Shown: piece after piece, positions 1-10,154 of the stretch
How positions within the stretch are numbered: position 1 is the first letter of the stretch
Layout: each line of letters begins with the position of its first letter
Source of the DNA: an uncultured Flavobacteriales bacterium
GTDB lineage: Bacteria > Bacteroidota > Bacteroidia > Flavobacteriales_D > Parvicellaceae
Direction: 5' to 3'
Assembly (NCBI GenBank): GCA_943787535.1
Contig: CALSMU010000008.1
Span: forward strand, 1-64,000
Length of the DNA: 64,000 nt
The notes under the pieces: generated by a model
What the model saw: the letters and a program-made list of their open reading frames with translations, nothing else
The model's database searches: none
Told to the model about the DNA's origin: nothing
Translations under genes and position numbers: made by a program

Positions 1-32
1 CAATTGAAAAAATTGAAAACCTTTTTAACTAA
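1..32 (+). CDS. rplD: 50S ribosomal protein L4, C-terminal end (partial)
   Basis: The first bases, read in the frame beginning at base 3, give IEKIENLFN followed by TAA at 30-32. This resembles the end of bacterial L4, and rplD is the gene expected directly before rplW in the S10 operon. Only the last nine residues lie in the window, so the identification rests mainly on position. Confidence 0.65.
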   Translation, partial: IEKIENLFN

Positions 33-38
33 GAAAGA

Positions 39-335
39 ATGAAAAGGATTATAGAAAAGCCAATCTTAACGGAAAAAATGACTGCTCAAAGCGAAAAGTT
101 AAATCGCTACGGGTTTGTTGTTAGTAAAGACGCAAACAAGATTGAAATAAAAAACGCTGTCGAGAAGTTGTACGGGGTAGCAGTTGACTCCGTAAATACA
201 ATGAATTATGGTGGCGGTAAAAAGAAAATGAAGCATACGAACAAAGGTGTTATCTACCAAAGAAACAAGACTTACAAAAAAGCCATTGTTACTTTAGCTG
301 AAGGTGATACTATTGACTTGTATGAAAACATTTAA
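39..335 (+). CDS. rplW: 50S ribosomal protein L23
   Basis: L23 binds domain III of 23S rRNA near the polypeptide exit tunnel and is a docking point for trigger factor and SRP. The 98-residue product opens with the typical IIEKPILTEKM and contains the basic GGGKKKMKHTNKG loop. Length is normal for the family. It starts six bases after the rplD stop and 12 bases before rplB, so it sits inside the S10 operon. Confidence 0.97.
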   Translation: MKRIIEKPILTEKMTAQSEKLNRYGFVVSKDANKIEIKNAVEKLYGVAVDSVNTMNYGGGKKKMKHTNKGVIYQRNKTYKKAIVTLAEGDTIDLYENI

Positions 336-347
336 GAAAAACTGAAA

Positions 348-1178
348 ATGGGATTAAGAAAGTTAAAACCGACAACACCTGGACAACGTCACAAAATCGC
401 AAATGATTTTGCACCGTTGACAACTACTGCTAACAAGCCAGAGAAAAGCCTAGTAATAGGAAGGAAAAAGAACGGTGGTAGAAATAACACAGGTAAAATG
501 ACGATGCGTAATATAGGCGGTGGTCATAAGCAAAAAATTAGAATTGTTGATTTCAAAAGAAATAAACATGGAATTCCTGCCACTGTTAAAACATTGGAAT
601 ATGATCCAGGAAGAACTGCTTTTATTGCGCTGATAGTTTATGCAGATGGTGAAAAAAGATATATGTTGGCACCAGAAGGTTTGGAAGTTGGACAGAAAGT
701 ATTATCTGGTAAAGATGCAACTCCTGAAGTTGGAAATACAATGTTCTTGTCTGAAATTCCTTTAGGAACAATTATTCATAATATTGAAATGCAGCCTGGT
801 AAAGGTGGTGCAATTGCAAGAAGTGCTGGAGCTTATGCGCAGTTAAATGCAAGGGATGGTAAATATGCTATTATTAAACTTCCGTCAGGCGAAGTAAGAA
901 TGATATTGGTTACTTGTACTGCTACTATTGGTTCTGTATCTAATCAAGAGCATAGTCTTACTCGATCAGGGAAAGCTGGTCGCACAAGATGGCAAGGTAG
1001 AAGACCAAGAGTTAGAGGTGTTGCGATGAATCCAGTTGATCACCCAATGGGAGGTGGTGAAGGAAAATCATCAGGAGGTCACCCTAGATCAAGAACAGGA
1101 TTGGCTGCAAAAGGATTTAAAACTAGAAGTAAAACAAAAGCTTCAAATCGATTTATTATCGATAGAAGAAAGAAATAA
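348..1178 (+). CDS. rplB: 50S ribosomal protein L2
   Basis: L2 is a primary 23S rRNA binder close to the peptidyl-transferase centre. The 276-residue protein has the conserved C-terminal signature [13 protein letters not shown], including the histidine linked to peptidyl-transfer activity, and the lysine/arginine-rich tail. Full family length. rpsS starts seven bases downstream, as expected in the S10 operon. Confidence 0.98.
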   Translation: MGLRKLKPTTPGQRHKIANDFAPLTTTANKPEKSLVIGRKKNGGRNNTGKMTMRNIGGGHKQKIRIVDFKRNKHGIPATVKTLEYDPGRTAFIALIVYADGEKRYMLAPEGLEVGQKVLSGKDATPEVGNTMFLSEIPLGTIIHNIEMQPGKGGAIARSAGAYAQLNARDGKYAIIKLPSGEVRMILVTCTATIGSVSNQEHSLTRSGKAGRTRWQGRRPRVRGVAMNPVDHPMGGGEGKSSGGHPRSRTGLAAKGFKTRSKTKASNRFIIDRRKK

Positions 1179-1185
1179 TTGACAA

Positions 1186-1461
1186 ATGGCTAGATCACTA
1201 AAAAAACCTCCATTTATTCATTACAAACTCCTGAAGAGAGTTGATGAAGCACAGGAAAAAGGTAACAAATCTGTAATCAAGACTTGGTCGAGAGCTTCGA
1301 CTATCACTCCTGATTTTGTTGGATTAACAATTGCAGTTTATAATGGGAAAAAATTTATTCCTGTTTATGTTACTGAAAACATGGTAGGACACAAGTTAGG
1401 TGAGTTTTCACCAACACGTAACTACAGAGGACATGGAGGTAAAAAAGATAAAAAACGCTAG
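1186..1461 (+). CDS. rpsS: 30S ribosomal protein S19
   Basis: S19 forms a complex with S13 in the head of the small subunit, near the A-site tRNA. The 91-residue product begins [10 protein letters not shown] and contains [16 protein letters not shown], both diagnostic. It lies between rplB and rplV in the conserved order. Confidence 0.98.
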   Translation: MARSLKKPPFIHYKLLKRVDEAQEKGNKSVIKTWSRASTITPDFVGLTIAVYNGKKFIPVYVTENMVGHKLGEFSPTRNYRGHGGKKDKKR

Positions 1462-1485
1462 TAGTAGCGGTAAATAACTTTAGAC

Positions 1486-1881
1486 ATGGGCGCTAGAAAA
1501 AGAAATACAGCAGAAAAGAGAAATGAGGCTAAAAGTACAGTTGCAATTGCGAAACTGAACAATGTCCCGACATCTCCAAGAAAAATGAGATTACTTGCTG
1601 ATCTTGTTCGAGGTGAAAATATTTATTCTGCATTGAATATGTTGAAGTTTAATCCTAAGGAGGCTTCAAGGAATATGGAAAAGCTTTTGCTTTCAGCAAT
1701 TAATAACTGGGAACAAAAGAACGAAGGTAAAGATGCAACTTCTGCAGACTTAGTTGTTAAAGAAGTATTTGTTGATAGCGGTAGAGTTTTGAAAAGAATT
1801 CAGCCAGCTCCTCAAGGAAGAGCGCATAGAATTAAGAAAAGATCAAATCACGTTACTATCATTGTTGATAGTGCAAAATAG
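1486..1881 (+). CDS. rplV: 50S ribosomal protein L22
   Basis: L22 lines the narrow part of the exit tunnel with an extended beta-hairpin. The 131-residue protein has [17 protein letters not shown] near the N-terminus and the hairpin region [19 protein letters not shown] near the C-terminus. The first 20 residues are a basic extension before the conserved core, a modest addition to the approximately 110-residue family length. Confidence 0.96.
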   Translation: MGARKRNTAEKRNEAKSTVAIAKLNNVPTSPRKMRLLADLVRGENIYSALNMLKFNPKEASRNMEKLLLSAINNWEQKNEGKDATSADLVVKEVFVDSGRVLKRIQPAPQGRAHRIKKRSNHVTIIVDSAK

Positions 1882-1889
1882 TTGAGTAA

Positions 1890-2600
1890 ATGGGACAAAA
1901 AACAAACCCGATAGGAAACAGATTAGGATTCATTAAAGGATGGGATTCAAATTGGTTCGGTGGAAGAAATTACGCTGACAAGCTTGTTGAAGACGATAAA
2001 ATCAGAAAGTATTTGATGGCTCGTTTGAGAAAAGCAAGTGTGTCAAGAATTATAATCGAACGAACTTTAAAGTTGGTTACGATTACGATTAATACAGCTC
2101 GTCCAGGTGTTATCATCGGAAAAGGTGGTTCTGAAGTAGACAAATTGAAAGAGGAGTTGAAAAAGTTAACTAAGAAGGATGTTCAGATCAATATTTTTGA
2201 AATTAAACGCCCTGAACTAGATGCTCAATTGGTCGGAGACAGTATTGCTCGTCAAATTGAAGCAAGAATTTCTTTTAGAAGAGCTATAAAAATGGCTATT
2301 GCTTCTACGATGAGAATGGGGGCAGAGGGAATTAAAGTTAAAATATCTGGAAGGTTAAATGGAGCTGAAATGGCGAGAAGTGAGCAGTACAAAGATGGAC
2401 GAACTCCATTGCATACTTTTCGAGCAGATATAGATTATGCTTTGGCAGAAGCACAAACTACTTATGGTTTGATAGGTATTAAAGTGTGGATTTGCAAGGG
2501 TGAAGTATACGGTAAGAGAGATTTATCGCCAAATTTTGGTATGGCAAAAGGTGGAGCTAGAAAAGGTGGATCAGGAAACAAACAAAGAAAAAGAAATTAG
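1890..2600 (+). CDS. rpsC: 30S ribosomal protein S3
   Basis: S3 sits at the mRNA entry tunnel and contributes to helicase activity. The 236-residue product starts [13 protein letters not shown] and carries the KH-domain motif [14 protein letters not shown], then the C-terminal domain with [16 protein letters not shown] short Gly/Lys-rich tail ends it. It follows rplV by eight bases. Confidence 0.98.
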   Translation: MGQKTNPIGNRLGFIKGWDSNWFGGRNYADKLVEDDKIRKYLMARLRKASVSRIIIERTLKLVTITINTARPGVIIGKGGSEVDKLKEELKKLTKKDVQINIFEIKRPELDAQLVGDSIARQIEARISFRRAIKMAIASTMRMGAEGIKVKISGRLNGAEMARSEQYKDGRTPLHTFRADIDYALAEAQTTYGLIGIKVWICKGEVYGKRDLSPNFGMAKGGARKGGSGNKQRKRN

Positions 2601-2620
2601 TACTTTAAAGAGTTGATATC

Positions 2621-3037
2621 ATGTTACAACCAAAAAGAACAAAATATAGAAAACAGCAAAAAGGAAAAATGAAGGGGAATGCTCAAAGAGGAGCACAAAT
2701 CGCCTTTGGTTCTTTTGCAATCAAAACGTTAGACGAAGCATTTTTGACTTCTAGACAAATTGAATCTGCACGTATTGCTGTTACTAGATATATGAAAAGA
2801 GAAGGTCAGGTTTGGATTCGTGTTTTTCCAGATAAACCGATGACGGCAAAACCAGCTGAAGTAAGAATGGGTAAAGGTAAAGGGGCTCCAAGTCATTGGG
2901 TTGCACCTGTAAGACCAGGGCGAATTTTGTTCGAATGTGATGGAGTTCCTTTTGATGTAGCTAAAGAAGCAATGCGTTTGGCGTCTCAAAAGTTACCGGT
3001 AAAAACTAAATTTGTAGTTCGTAAGGATTACGCTTAA
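2621..3037 (+). CDS. rplP: 50S ribosomal protein L16
   Basis: L16 helps place the tRNA acceptor arm at the A site. The 138-residue product starts [15 protein letters not shown] and has the family block [16 protein letters not shown], with the expected arginine just before it. Length and position between rpsC and rpmC are standard. Confidence 0.98.
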   Translation: MLQPKRTKYRKQQKGKMKGNAQRGAQIAFGSFAIKTLDEAFLTSRQIESARIAVTRYMKREGQVWIRVFPDKPMTAKPAEVRMGKGKGAPSHWVAPVRPGRILFECDGVPFDVAKEAMRLASQKLPVKTKFVVRKDYA

Positions 3038-3048
3038 ATTGTCGAGAC

Positions 3049-3249
3049 ATGAAAGCATCAGAGATAAAAGAATTGACAAAAGAAGAGTTGATTGAGAACT
3101 TAGGAGATACACAAGCGTCTCTAAATAAGCTTAAAATTAACCATAAAATAGCAGAGCTTGAAAATCCAATTGAGGTGAGAGCGGTTCGTAGAACTATTGC
3201 TAGAATAAAGACTGAGTTAAGAAGTAGAGAACTTCAAGCGAATAAGTAA
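3049..3249 (+). CDS. rpmC: 50S ribosomal protein L29
   Basis: A 66-residue, two-helix protein that binds near the tunnel exit beside L23. The block [20 protein letters not shown] is typical of L29. It starts 11 bases after rplP and ends five bases before rpsQ. Confidence 0.95.
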   Translation: MKASEIKELTKEELIENLGDTQASLNKLKINHKIAELENPIEVRAVRRTIARIKTELRSRELQANK

Positions 3250-3254
3250 GAGCC

Positions 3255-3506
3255 ATGAGAAACTTAAGAAAAGAAAGAGTAGGTGTTGTTGCTAGCAGCA
3301 AAATGGAAAAGTCCATTACTGTTGTTATCGAAAGAAAGGTAAAACACCCAAAATACGGGAAGTTTGTTAAGAAAACTTCAAAACTTGTTGCTCATGATGA
3401 AAAGAATGAGTGTAATGAAGGAGATACCGTAAGAATAATGGAAACTCGTCCATTGAGTAAAAGAAAGAATTGGAGACTAGTTGAAATAGTTGAAAGAGCT
3501 AAATAA
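3255..3506 (+). CDS. rpsQ: 30S ribosomal protein S17
   Basis: S17 is a primary 16S rRNA binder with an OB fold. The 83-residue product contains [14 protein letters not shown] and the family motif [16 protein letters not shown]. Normal length, in the usual rpmC-rpsQ-rplN order. Confidence 0.97.
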   Translation: MRNLRKERVGVVASSKMEKSITVVIERKVKHPKYGKFVKKTSKLVAHDEKNECNEGDTVRIMETRPLSKRKNWRLVEIVERAK

Positions 3507-3514
3507 TAGTAGAA

Positions 3515-3883
3515 ATGGTACAACAGGAAAGTAGACTATTTGTTGCAGACAACAGCGGAGCGAAAGAAGTTCTTGTCATCCGAGTATTAGGAGGAACAGG
3601 AAGGCGTTACGCATCAGTAGGTGATAAAGTGGTAATTACAGTAAAAAATGCAATGCCTTCAGGAAATATTAAGAAAGGTGCGGTTTCTAAAGCTGTAGTT
3701 GTTAGAACAAAAAAAGAAGTTAGAAGAAACGATGGTTCTTACATCAGGTTTGATGATAATGCGGTTGTTCTTTTAGATGACGGTGGAGAAATGAGAGGTA
3801 CTCGTATTTTCGGCCCAGTTGCAAGAGAGTTAAGAGATAAGCAATTTATGAAAATTGTTTCTTTAGCTCCTGAAGTATTATAA
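3515..3883 (+). CDS. rplN: 50S ribosomal protein L14
   Basis: L14 lies at the subunit interface, contacts 16S rRNA, and is the docking site of the silencing factor RsfS, whose gene is also in this window. The 122-residue protein begins [18 protein letters not shown] and ends in [11 protein letters not shown], both highly conserved. Confidence 0.98.
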   Translation: MVQQESRLFVADNSGAKEVLVIRVLGGTGRRYASVGDKVVITVKNAMPSGNIKKGAVSKAVVVRTKKEVRRNDGSYIRFDDNAVVLLDDGGEMRGTRIFGPVARELRDKQFMKIVSLAPEVL

Positions 3884-3903
3884 ATTAGGCAATAAGAATT
3901 GTT

Positions 3904-4227
3904 ATGCAAACAAAATTAAAGATCAAAAAAGGAGACACGGTGAAAGTAATTGCTGGGGCTGCAGTCGGTCAAGAAGGAAGTGTTCTTGACATTGATCACA
4001 AAAACGAACGAGTATTCGTTGAGGGATTAACTGTTTTAAATAAGAAGCATGTTAAACCACAATCGGATAAAGCTAATCCGGATGGAGGAATCGTTGACAA
4101 CGACAGAAGTATTCACATTTCAAATGTGATGCTAGTTCAAAACGGTGAGCCAACAAGGGTAGGCAGAAAGTTAGATGAGAATAAGAAACTTGTTCGTTAC
4201 GGAAAAAAATCAGGAGAGGTAATATAA
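3904..4227 (+). CDS. rplX: 50S ribosomal protein L24
   Basis: L24 starts large-subunit assembly through its KOW domain. The 107-residue product has the KOW motif [20 protein letters not shown] at its N-terminus and the conserved tail [21 protein letters not shown]. It ends one base before the rplE start codon, so the two are probably translationally coupled. Confidence 0.96.
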   Translation: MQTKLKIKKGDTVKVIAGAAVGQEGSVLDIDHKNERVFVEGLTVLNKKHVKPQSDKANPDGGIVDNDRSIHISNVMLVQNGEPTRVGRKLDENKKLVRYGKKSGEVI

Positions 4228-4228
4228 T

Positions 4229-4777
4229 ATGAGCTATCAACCAAGACTTAGAGAAACATATAGGAACGAAGTTGTTCCTGCTCTACAGAAAAAATTTGAG
4301 TACAAGTCGATTATGGAAGTTCCAAAAATCGAAAAGATTGTAATTAGCCAAGGAATCGGTGATGCAGTATCTGATAAAAAATTGGTGCAAACTGCAGCGG
4401 AGGAATTGATGGCAATTACTGGCCAAAAGGTGCTTGTTGTTAATTCAAAAAAGGATATTTCAAACTTTAAATTGCGTAAAGGAATGCCAATCGGTACTAA
4501 GGTTACGTTAAGAAGAACGAAAATGTATGAATTTTTGGACAGATTTATTGCTGTTGCTTTGCCAAGAACCAGAGACTTTAAAGGAGTAAATTCTAAAGGA
4601 GATGGGAGAGGAAACTTTACCGTTGGTATTACAGAACATATTATCTTTCCAGAAATTGATATAGATAAAGTTAATAAAATGTTAGGTATGGATGTTACAA
4701 TTGTAACTTCAGCTAAGACCAACGAAGAAGGGAGAGCCTTATTAGAAGAATTTGGATTTCCATTCGCAAAAAAATAA
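4229..4777 (+). CDS. rplE: 50S ribosomal protein L5
   Basis: L5 binds 5S rRNA and forms bridge B1b with the small subunit. The 182-residue protein shows [20 protein letters not shown], then [18 protein letters not shown], both typical. The overlapping minus-strand ORF in the track is a shadow. Confidence 0.98.
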   Translation: MSYQPRLRETYRNEVVPALQKKFEYKSIMEVPKIEKIVISQGIGDAVSDKKLVQTAAEELMAITGQKVLVVNSKKDISNFKLRKGMPIGTKVTLRRTKMYEFLDRFIAVALPRTRDFKGVNSKGDGRGNFTVGITEHIIFPEIDIDKVNKMLGMDVTIVTSAKTNEEGRALLEEFGFPFAKK

Positions 4778-4782
4778 AAAAG

Positions 4783-5070
4783 ATGGCTAAAGAATCAATG
4801 AAAGCAAGGGAAGTTAAGAGAGCAAAACTTACTGACCGATATGCAGCAAAAAGAGATGAGTTAAGAAAATTAGCTAACAAGGGAGATTGGGATGCAATGT
4901 TAGCATTACAAAAACTTCCAAAAAACTCAATGGCTATACGAAAGCATAATAGATGTCAACTGACGGGAAGACCTAGAGGTTATATGAGACAATTTGGAAT
5001 ATCTCGTGTTACTTTCAGAGAAATGGCTAACTCAGGGTTAATACCAGGAATTAGAAAAGCTAGTTGGTAA
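4783..5070 (+). CDS. rpsN: 30S ribosomal protein S14, zinc-free type
   Basis: S14 is a head protein required late in 30S assembly. The 95-residue product contains [19 protein letters not shown] and ends GIRKASW. It has one cysteine only, so it is the long form without the CxxC pairs of the short zinc-binding form. Confidence 0.97.
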   Translation: MAKESMKAREVKRAKLTDRYAAKRDELRKLANKGDWDAMLALQKLPKNSMAIRKHNRCQLTGRPRGYMRQFGISRVTFREMANSGLIPGIRKASW

Positions 5071-5091
5071 AATAGATAATTAGAGAAAAGA

Positions 5092-5493
5092 ATGAAAGTT
5101 ACTGATCCAATAGCAGATTACTTAACCAGACTTAGAAATGCAATTTCTGCAGGACACAAAGTCGTAGAAGTACCTGCGTCGAACATGAAAAAAGAGATTA
5201 CTAAAATCCTTATGGATAAAGGGTATATTTTAAACTATAAGTTTATCGAAGATGATAAACAAGGGATTATTAAAATCGCTTTAAAATATCATGCGCAGAC
5301 AAAGAAAAATGCAATTACCGAATTGACAAGAGTTAGTAAACCCGGTTTAAGAGATTATAAAGGAGCTAATGAATTGCCAAGAGTTCTTAATGGGTTAGGA
5401 ATTGCAATTTTGTCTACTTCTAAAGGGGTTATCTCCAATAAAGAAGCAGCAACAGAGAATGTAGGTGGTGAAGTTTTGTGCTACGTTCATTAA
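5092..5493 (+). CDS. rpsH: 30S ribosomal protein S8
   Basis: S8 binds helix 21 of 16S rRNA; in enteric bacteria it also represses the spc operon. The 133-residue product starts [17 protein letters not shown] and ends [11 protein letters not shown], matching the family at both ends. Whether it regulates this operon cannot be read from the sequence. Confidence 0.97.
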   Translation: MKVTDPIADYLTRLRNAISAGHKVVEVPASNMKKEITKILMDKGYILNYKFIEDDKQGIIKIALKYHAQTKKNAITELTRVSKPGLRDYKGANELPRVLNGLGIAILSTSKGVISNKEAATENVGGEVLCYVH

Positions 5494-5499
5494 TTAATT

Positions 5500-5505
5500 A
5501 GGAGG
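5500..5505 (+). promoter_or_regulatory. Canonical Shine-Dalgarno before rplF
   Basis: AGGAGG lies seven bases before the rplF ATG, in the short rpsH-rplF gap. It is the clearest Shine-Dalgarno sequence noticed in the window; neighbouring ribosomal genes have only A-rich leaders. It supports the start chosen for rplF. Confidence 0.75.
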
Positions 5506-5512
5506 AAAGAAA

Positions 5513-6064
5513 ATGTCAAGAATTGGAAAAGCAATAATTGAGATTCCGGAAGGAGTTGAAATTAATATATCTGAAGGTAATATAGTTTCTGTAAAAGGAA
5601 AATTAGGTGAGTTATCACAAAAGATTTATGCAGATTTGGAAGTGTTGATTACTGAAGGAGTTTTGGAGGTCAAAAGACCTAGTGACTCTAAATTGCATAA
5701 GGCGCAACATGGTCTGTCTAGAGCTTTAATTGCAAATATGGTAGAAGGAGTTTCTAATGGTTATTCTATCGAGCAAGAGCTTGTTGGTGTTGGATATAGA
5801 GCAAAAAATTCAGGCCAGTTATTGGAGTTAGCTCTTGGATTTTCGCATCCAATTATTTTTGAAATTCCGTCGGAAGTTAAAGTTTCTACGGTTTCAGAAA
5901 AGGGTAAAAATCCTCAAATTAAATTAGAATCTATGGATAAGCAGCTTGTTGGACAGGTCGCTGCAAAGATTCGTTCTTTTAGAAAACCGGAACCATACAA
6001 AGGTAAAGGTGTTCGATTTAAAGGAGAAGAAGTAAGAAAGAAAGCAGGTAAAACTGCTGGATAA
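5513..6064 (+). CDS. rplF: 50S ribosomal protein L6
   Basis: L6 lies at the base of the L7/L12 stalk. The 183-residue protein starts MSRIGKAIIEIPEGVEI and ends with the conserved RKPEPYKGKGVRF block. Unlike its neighbours it has a full AGGAGG ribosome-binding site, which suggests a different initiation efficiency or control. Confidence 0.97.
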   Translation: MSRIGKAIIEIPEGVEINISEGNIVSVKGKLGELSQKIYADLEVLITEGVLEVKRPSDSKLHKAQHGLSRALIANMVEGVSNGYSIEQELVGVGYRAKNSGQLLELALGFSHPIIFEIPSEVKVSTVSEKGKNPQIKLESMDKQLVGQVAAKIRSFRKPEPYKGKGVRFKGEEVRKKAGKTAG

Positions 6065-6092
6065 TAAGATTTGAATAATAAAAGCAAGAGTT

Positions 6093-6446
6093 ATGGCTTT
6101 ATCAAGAGAAGATAGAAGAATCAGAATTAAAAGAAGAATCCGTAAAACGGTTACAGGAACATCTTCAAGACCAAGGTTGTCAGTATTTAGAAGTAATAAG
6201 CAAATTTATGCTCAATTAATTGACGATGTAGCTGGTGTAACTTTGGGATCAGCGTCTTCAATAAAGAATGATGCTGCTCAAAAAGGTAACAAAATTGAAC
6301 AAGCTAAATTGATAGGAAAAGAAATCGCAGGAATAGCAAAAAAGGCAGGATTAGAATCTGTAGTTTTTGATAGAAATGGTTACTTATATCATGGTAGAGT
6401 AAAAGCTTTAGCAGAAGCAGCTAGAGAAGAAGGTATTAAATTTTAA
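6093..6446 (+). CDS. rplR: 50S ribosomal protein L18
   Basis: L18 binds 5S rRNA in the central protuberance. The 117-residue product has [20 protein letters not shown] and ends [23 protein letters not shown], both diagnostic. rpsE follows after six bases. Confidence 0.97.
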   Translation: MALSREDRRIRIKRRIRKTVTGTSSRPRLSVFRSNKQIYAQLIDDVAGVTLGSASSIKNDAAQKGNKIEQAKLIGKEIAGIAKKAGLESVVFDRNGYLYHGRVKALAEAAREEGIKF

Positions 6447-6452
6447 TAGGAA

Positions 6453-6971
6453 ATGGCACAATCAAAGATAAAAAACGTTAAGTCAGCAGACATTGAGTTG
6501 AAAGACAAGTTAGTTGCAATAAACCGTGTAACTAAAGTAACTAAGGGTGGTAGAACCTTCAGTTTTGCTGCAATTGTTGTCGTGGGAGACGAAAATGGTA
6601 CTGTAGGCCATGGTAAAGGTAAAGCAAAAGAGGTAGTAGAGGCAATTTCTAAAGCTATTGATAATGCAAAAAAGAACCTTATCAAAGTTCCGGTTATCAA
6701 TAATACTATTCCTCATACCCAAGTTGGTAAAGCTGATGGAGGTAGAGTGTTTTTAAAGCCAGCTTCTGAAGGTACCGGTGTTATTGCAGGTGGCGCGATG
6801 CGTGCAGTTTTGGAGAGTGCAGGTATACATAATGTACTAGCAAAATCACAAGGTTCTTCCAACCCTCACAATGTTGTGATGGCTACAATAGATGCTTTAT
6901 CTAAGATGCGTGATGCGAATGCAGTAGCTTATCAAAGAGGAGTTTCTTTAGATAAAGTATTTAACGGATAA
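6453..6971 (+). CDS. rpsE: 30S ribosomal protein S5
   Basis: S5 shapes decoding accuracy and the mRNA entry channel. The 172-residue protein has the double-stranded RNA-binding-like N-terminal domain ([15 protein letters not shown]) and the C-terminal block [19 protein letters not shown]. Length is standard. Confidence 0.97.
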   Translation: MAQSKIKNVKSADIELKDKLVAINRVTKVTKGGRTFSFAAIVVVGDENGTVGHGKGKAKEVVEAISKAIDNAKKNLIKVPVINNTIPHTQVGKADGGRVFLKPASEGTGVIAGGAMRAVLESAGIHNVLAKSQGSSNPHNVVMATIDALSKMRDANAVAYQRGVSLDKVFNG

Positions 6972-6985
6972 TAATAGTTAGAGCG

Positions 6986-7171
6986 ATGGCAAAGATTAAA
7001 GTAATACAATATAAAAGCGGAATCAATAGACCGATGCGACAAAAGCTTACACTGGAAGCTCTTGGTTTTACCAAAAAAGGTAGCATGCATAAAGTTATTG
7101 AACACGAGGCTACTCCACAGATTTTAGGAATGGTTAAGAAGATTGGACATTTAGTGAAAATTGTAGATTAA
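6986..7171 (+). CDS. rpmD: 50S ribosomal protein L30
   Basis: A 61-residue L30 of the short bacterial form. It shows the typical KVIQYKSGINRPMRQK start and LGFTKKGSMHKVIEH core. Located between rpsE and rplO, as in most spc operons. Confidence 0.96.
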   Translation: MAKIKVIQYKSGINRPMRQKLTLEALGFTKKGSMHKVIEHEATPQILGMVKKIGHLVKIVD

Positions 7172-7192
7172 ACTACAAAAGAATTTATAGAA

Positions 7193-7639
7193 ATGAAATT
7201 ACATAATTTAAAACCTGCAGAAGGTTCCACAAAGAATAGAAAGAGAATTGCAAGAGGGCAAGGATCTGGACATGGCGGAACTGCAACGAGAGGACACAAA
7301 GGAGCTAAATCTAGATCAGGATATAGTAGCAAAATCGGATTTGAAGGTGGTCAAATGCCACTTCAGAAAAGAGTGCCTAAATTTGGATTCACAAATATTA
7401 ACCGTGTTGAATACAAGGGTATTAATTTGGATGCAATTCAGACCCTGATAGATTCTAAAAAGGTTAAGGAGATTACTCCGGAAATACTTATTGAAAATGG
7501 ACTTGTCAGTAAGAACGATTTAGTCAAAATTTTAGGAAGAGGAGAGCTGAAATCAAAAATTGGTATTAAGGCGAACGGATTTTCTGCTACTGCTAAAGCA
7601 GCTATTGAAGCAGCAGGAGGTACAGCAGAAGTAATATAA
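7193..7639 (+). CDS. rplO: 50S ribosomal protein L15
   Basis: L15 is a late-assembly large-subunit protein. The 148-residue product has the glycine-rich signature [20 protein letters not shown] and then [17 protein letters not shown]. The 66-residue ORF inside it in another frame is a shadow. Confidence 0.97.
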   Translation: MKLHNLKPAEGSTKNRKRIARGQGSGHGGTATRGHKGAKSRSGYSSKIGFEGGQMPLQKRVPKFGFTNINRVEYKGINLDAIQTLIDSKKVKEITPEILIENGLVSKNDLVKILGRGELKSKIGIKANGFSATAKAAIEAAGGTAEVI

Positions 7640-7655
7640 GTTATAGTTTACTTGG

Positions 7656-8981
7656 ATGAAAGGATTGATTACAACATTAAAGCACATTTGGGCAGTTGAA
7701 GAACTAAGGAAAAGAATTATTTATACTTTAGGGTTAATCCTAGTGTATAGAATAGGGTCTTTTATCGTTCTGCCTGGTGTTGATACGGCAGTACTTAATT
7801 CGCAAGCTGCGGATGGTGGAATCTTAAGTCTTATTAATATGTTTGCTGGTGGTGCATTTTCACGTGCATCAGTTATGGCTTTAGGGATCATGCCTTACAT
7901 ATCTGCTTCGATTGTTATGCAATTATTAGGGATGGCAGTTCCAGTAGTTCAGAAATTACAAAAAGACGGAGAAAGTGGAAGAAAGAAAATCAATCAATAT
8001 ACCCGTTATTTAACTATAGTTATTTGTTTGTTTCAAGCACCGGCTTATGTCTCTCAATTTGCTTTGGCAGGAGTAGCTGATCCATCTGTTTTATGGTGGA
8101 TACAAACATTAATGATTCTTACTGCTGGTACTATGTTCGTAACATGGTTAGGGGAAAGGATTACTGATAGAGGATTAGGAAACGGAATTTCACTGATAAT
8201 CACCATAGGTATTGTAGCTAATTTACCAGGGGCTTTCTTACAAGAATTAGGAGCGAAAGTAACTAACGGTGGTATGGTTATCTTGTTAGTTGAATTGGTC
8301 GTTTTATTGTTTGTGATATTGGCAACAGTTTTATTAGTGCAAGGCACACGTCGGATTCCTATTCAAACTGCAAAAAGAGTTATTGGTAGAGGGACAAGAC
8401 AAGCAGTTGCTGGTGGACAGAGAAGTTATATTCCTCTGAAAATAAACCAAGCGGGGGTAATGCCGATAATTTTTGCGCAAGCTTTAATGTTTTTGCCTTC
8501 AATGATTTTTCAAGGAACTGATCTAGGTGTGGAATTTGCAAATATGAAAGGGTTTTGGTACAACTTCACATTCTTTTTATTGATTGTTGTATTTACGTAT
8601 TTCTATACTGCAATGATGATGAATCCAAACCAAATGGCGGATGAATTAAAAAGAGGAGGATCATTTATTCCAGGTGTTAAACCAGGAAGAAAAACATCAG
8701 AGTTTATTGATTCATTATTGTCTAGATTGGTGTTACCTGGATCTATATTTTTAGGATTTATAGCTATATTGCCTGCTTTCGCTATGAACGCAGATATTAG
8801 CCAGTCATTTGCTTACTTCTTTGGAGGTACATCATTGTTAATTATGGTAGGTGTTGTTTTAGATACACTGCAGCAAATAGAAAGTCATTTATTAAACCGT
8901 CATTATGATGGGTTAATGAAAGGTGGGAGAATAAAAGGGCGTTCTACTTCATCGGCAGTGTCGATGCAGCAGTCGCTTTAA
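7656..8981 (+). CDS. secY: Preprotein translocase subunit SecY
   Basis: SecY is the channel of the Sec translocon in the inner membrane. The 441-residue protein has about ten hydrophobic segments. It contains the plug-region stretch GGAFSRASVMALGIMPYISASI and the cytoplasmic loop QGTRRIPIQTAKR. It lies between rplO and map with no adk between, an order seen in Bacteroidota. It supplies the export step that also feeds the type IX secretion substrates found downstream. Confidence 0.98.
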   Translation: MKGLITTLKHIWAVEELRKRIIYTLGLILVYRIGSFIVLPGVDTAVLNSQAADGGILSLINMFAGGAFSRASVMALGIMPYISASIVMQLLGMAVPVVQKLQKDGESGRKKINQYTRYLTIVICLFQAPAYVSQFALAGVADPSVLWWIQTLMILTAGTMFVTWLGERITDRGLGNGISLIITIGIVANLPGAFLQELGAKVTNGGMVILLVELVVLLFVILATVLLVQGTRRIPIQTAKRVIGRGTRQAVAGGQRSYIPLKINQAGVMPIIFAQALMFLPSMIFQGTDLGVEFANMKGFWYNFTFFLLIVVFTYFYTAMMMNPNQMADELKRGGSFIPGVKPGRKTSEFIDSLLSRLVLPGSIFLGFIAILPAFAMNADISQSFAYFFGGTSLLIMVGVVLDTLQQIESHLLNRHYDGLMKGGRIKGRSTSSAVSMQQSL

Positions 8982-8992
8982 TTTTTAGTCGT

Positions 8993-9769
8993 ATGGTTTT
9001 CTATAAGACTAAAGAAGAAATTGAACTATTAAGAGAAAGTTCTTTACTTGTTGGAAAAACTTTAGCAGAAGTTGCTAAGCTCATTAAACCGGGTGTAACT
9101 ACTCTGCAATTAGATAAAATTGCAGAAGAGTTTATTCGAGATAATGGGGCTGAACCTGGATTCCTAGGATACGGTGGATTTCCGAATACTTTATGTACTT
9201 CGGTAAATGAAGCGGTTGTTCATGGAGTTCCAAATGACAAACCACTGATAGATGGAGACATAGTTTCTGTTGACTGCGGTACGCTGATGAATGGCTTTTA
9301 TGGAGATTCAGCTTACACCTTCGAAATCGGAGAGGTAACGCCAGAGATTCATAAACTACTTGAAGTAACCAAAGAATGTTTGAATAAAGCTGTAGAAGCA
9401 GCAGTATCAGGCAATAGAATAGGTGATATTGGGTATGCCGTACAAAAACACGCAGAGCATAATGGATATGGTGTAGTTAGAGAATTAGTAGGTCATGGAT
9501 TAGGGAGAGGATTGCACGAAAAACCAGAAGTGCCAAATTATGGTAGGAGAGGTAGAGGACTAAAAATGAAAGAAGGTTTAGTTATCGCTATCGAACCGAT
9601 GATTAATTTGGGAGTTAAGGAAGTGTCTCAATTAGAAGATGGATGGACAATCGTTACGAAAGATAGAAAACCATCAGCTCATTTTGAACACGATGTAGCA
9701 ATAGCAAAAGGTAAAGCAGAAGTTTTGTCAACATTTAAATATATTGAAGAAGTATTAAATAAGAATTAG
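8993..9769 (+). CDS. map: Methionine aminopeptidase, type I
   Basis: Removes the initiator methionine from nascent proteins using two metal ions. The 258-residue product shows [13 protein letters not shown], the metal-ligand regions [20 protein letters not shown] and [13 protein letters not shown], and AIEPMI near the C-terminus. No N-terminal zinc-finger extension is present, so it is the short type Ia form. The next gene starts one base after its stop codon. Confidence 0.97.
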   Translation: MVFYKTKEEIELLRESSLLVGKTLAEVAKLIKPGVTTLQLDKIAEEFIRDNGAEPGFLGYGGFPNTLCTSVNEAVVHGVPNDKPLIDGDIVSVDCGTLMNGFYGDSAYTFEIGEVTPEIHKLLEVTKECLNKAVEAAVSGNRIGDIGYAVQKHAEHNGYGVVRELVGHGLGRGLHEKPEVPNYGRRGRGLKMKEGLVIAIEPMINLGVKEVSQLEDGWTIVTKDRKPSAHFEHDVAIAKGKAEVLSTFKYIEEVLNKN

Positions 9770-9770
9770 A

Positions 9771-9989
9771 ATGGCTAAACAAGCGTCTATAGAACAAGAT
9801 GGAACAATTATCGAAGCGTTGTCAAATGCAATGTTTCGTGTAGAGTTGGAAAATGGACATATTCTTACGGCTCATATTTCAGGAAAGATGAGAATGCACT
9901 ATATTCGCATTCTTCCTGGAGATAAAGTAAAGGTAGAAATGTCGCCATATGATTTAACAAAAGGAAGAATTTCGTTCAGATATAAGTAA
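9771..9989 (+). CDS. infA: Translation initiation factor IF-1
   Basis: A 72-residue OB-fold protein that occupies the A site of the 30S subunit during initiation. It shows [16 protein letters not shown] and [17 protein letters not shown], nearly invariant in bacteria. It starts one base after the map stop codon, so translation is probably coupled. Confidence 0.98.
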   Translation: MAKQASIEQDGTIIEALSNAMFRVELENGHILTAHISGKMRMHYIRILPGDKVKVEMSPYDLTKGRISFRYK

Positions 9990-10022
9990 TCTGCGCGAAT
10001 CGGAATACATAAAACAAAAGAG

Positions 10023-10139
10023 ATGAAAGTAAGAGCATCAGTAAAGAAAAGATCATCCGACTGCAAAATTGTACGCAGAAAGGGTAGGTTGTACGTTATT
10101 AACAAAAAGAATCCTAAATTCAAACAACGTCAAGGATAG
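10023..10139 (+). CDS. rpmJ: 50S ribosomal protein L36, zinc-free type (not in ORF track)
   Basis: A 38-codon ORF between infA and rpsM, too short for the supplied track. It begins [15 protein letters not shown] and ends NPKFKQRQG, which is L36. Only one of the four zinc ligands of the C+ form remains (Cys14; the others are Ser11, Asn27 and Lys32), so it belongs to the C- form that does not bind zinc. Position infA-rpmJ-rpsM is the conserved one. Confidence 0.96.
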   Translation: MKVRASVKKRSSDCKIVRRKGRLYVINKKNPKFKQRQG

Positions 10140-10154
10140 AAAACATTAAGTATT

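Noticed and set aside
4237-4722. 161-codon minus-strand ORF over rplE
   Set aside because: Antisense of a highly conserved ribosomal gene; no recognisable product.
10023-10139. Loss of zinc ligands in L36 (with zinc-free S14 and S4) as an anomaly
   Set aside because: The C- forms of these proteins are, as far as I know, usual in Bacteroidota, so this is not reported as unusual.
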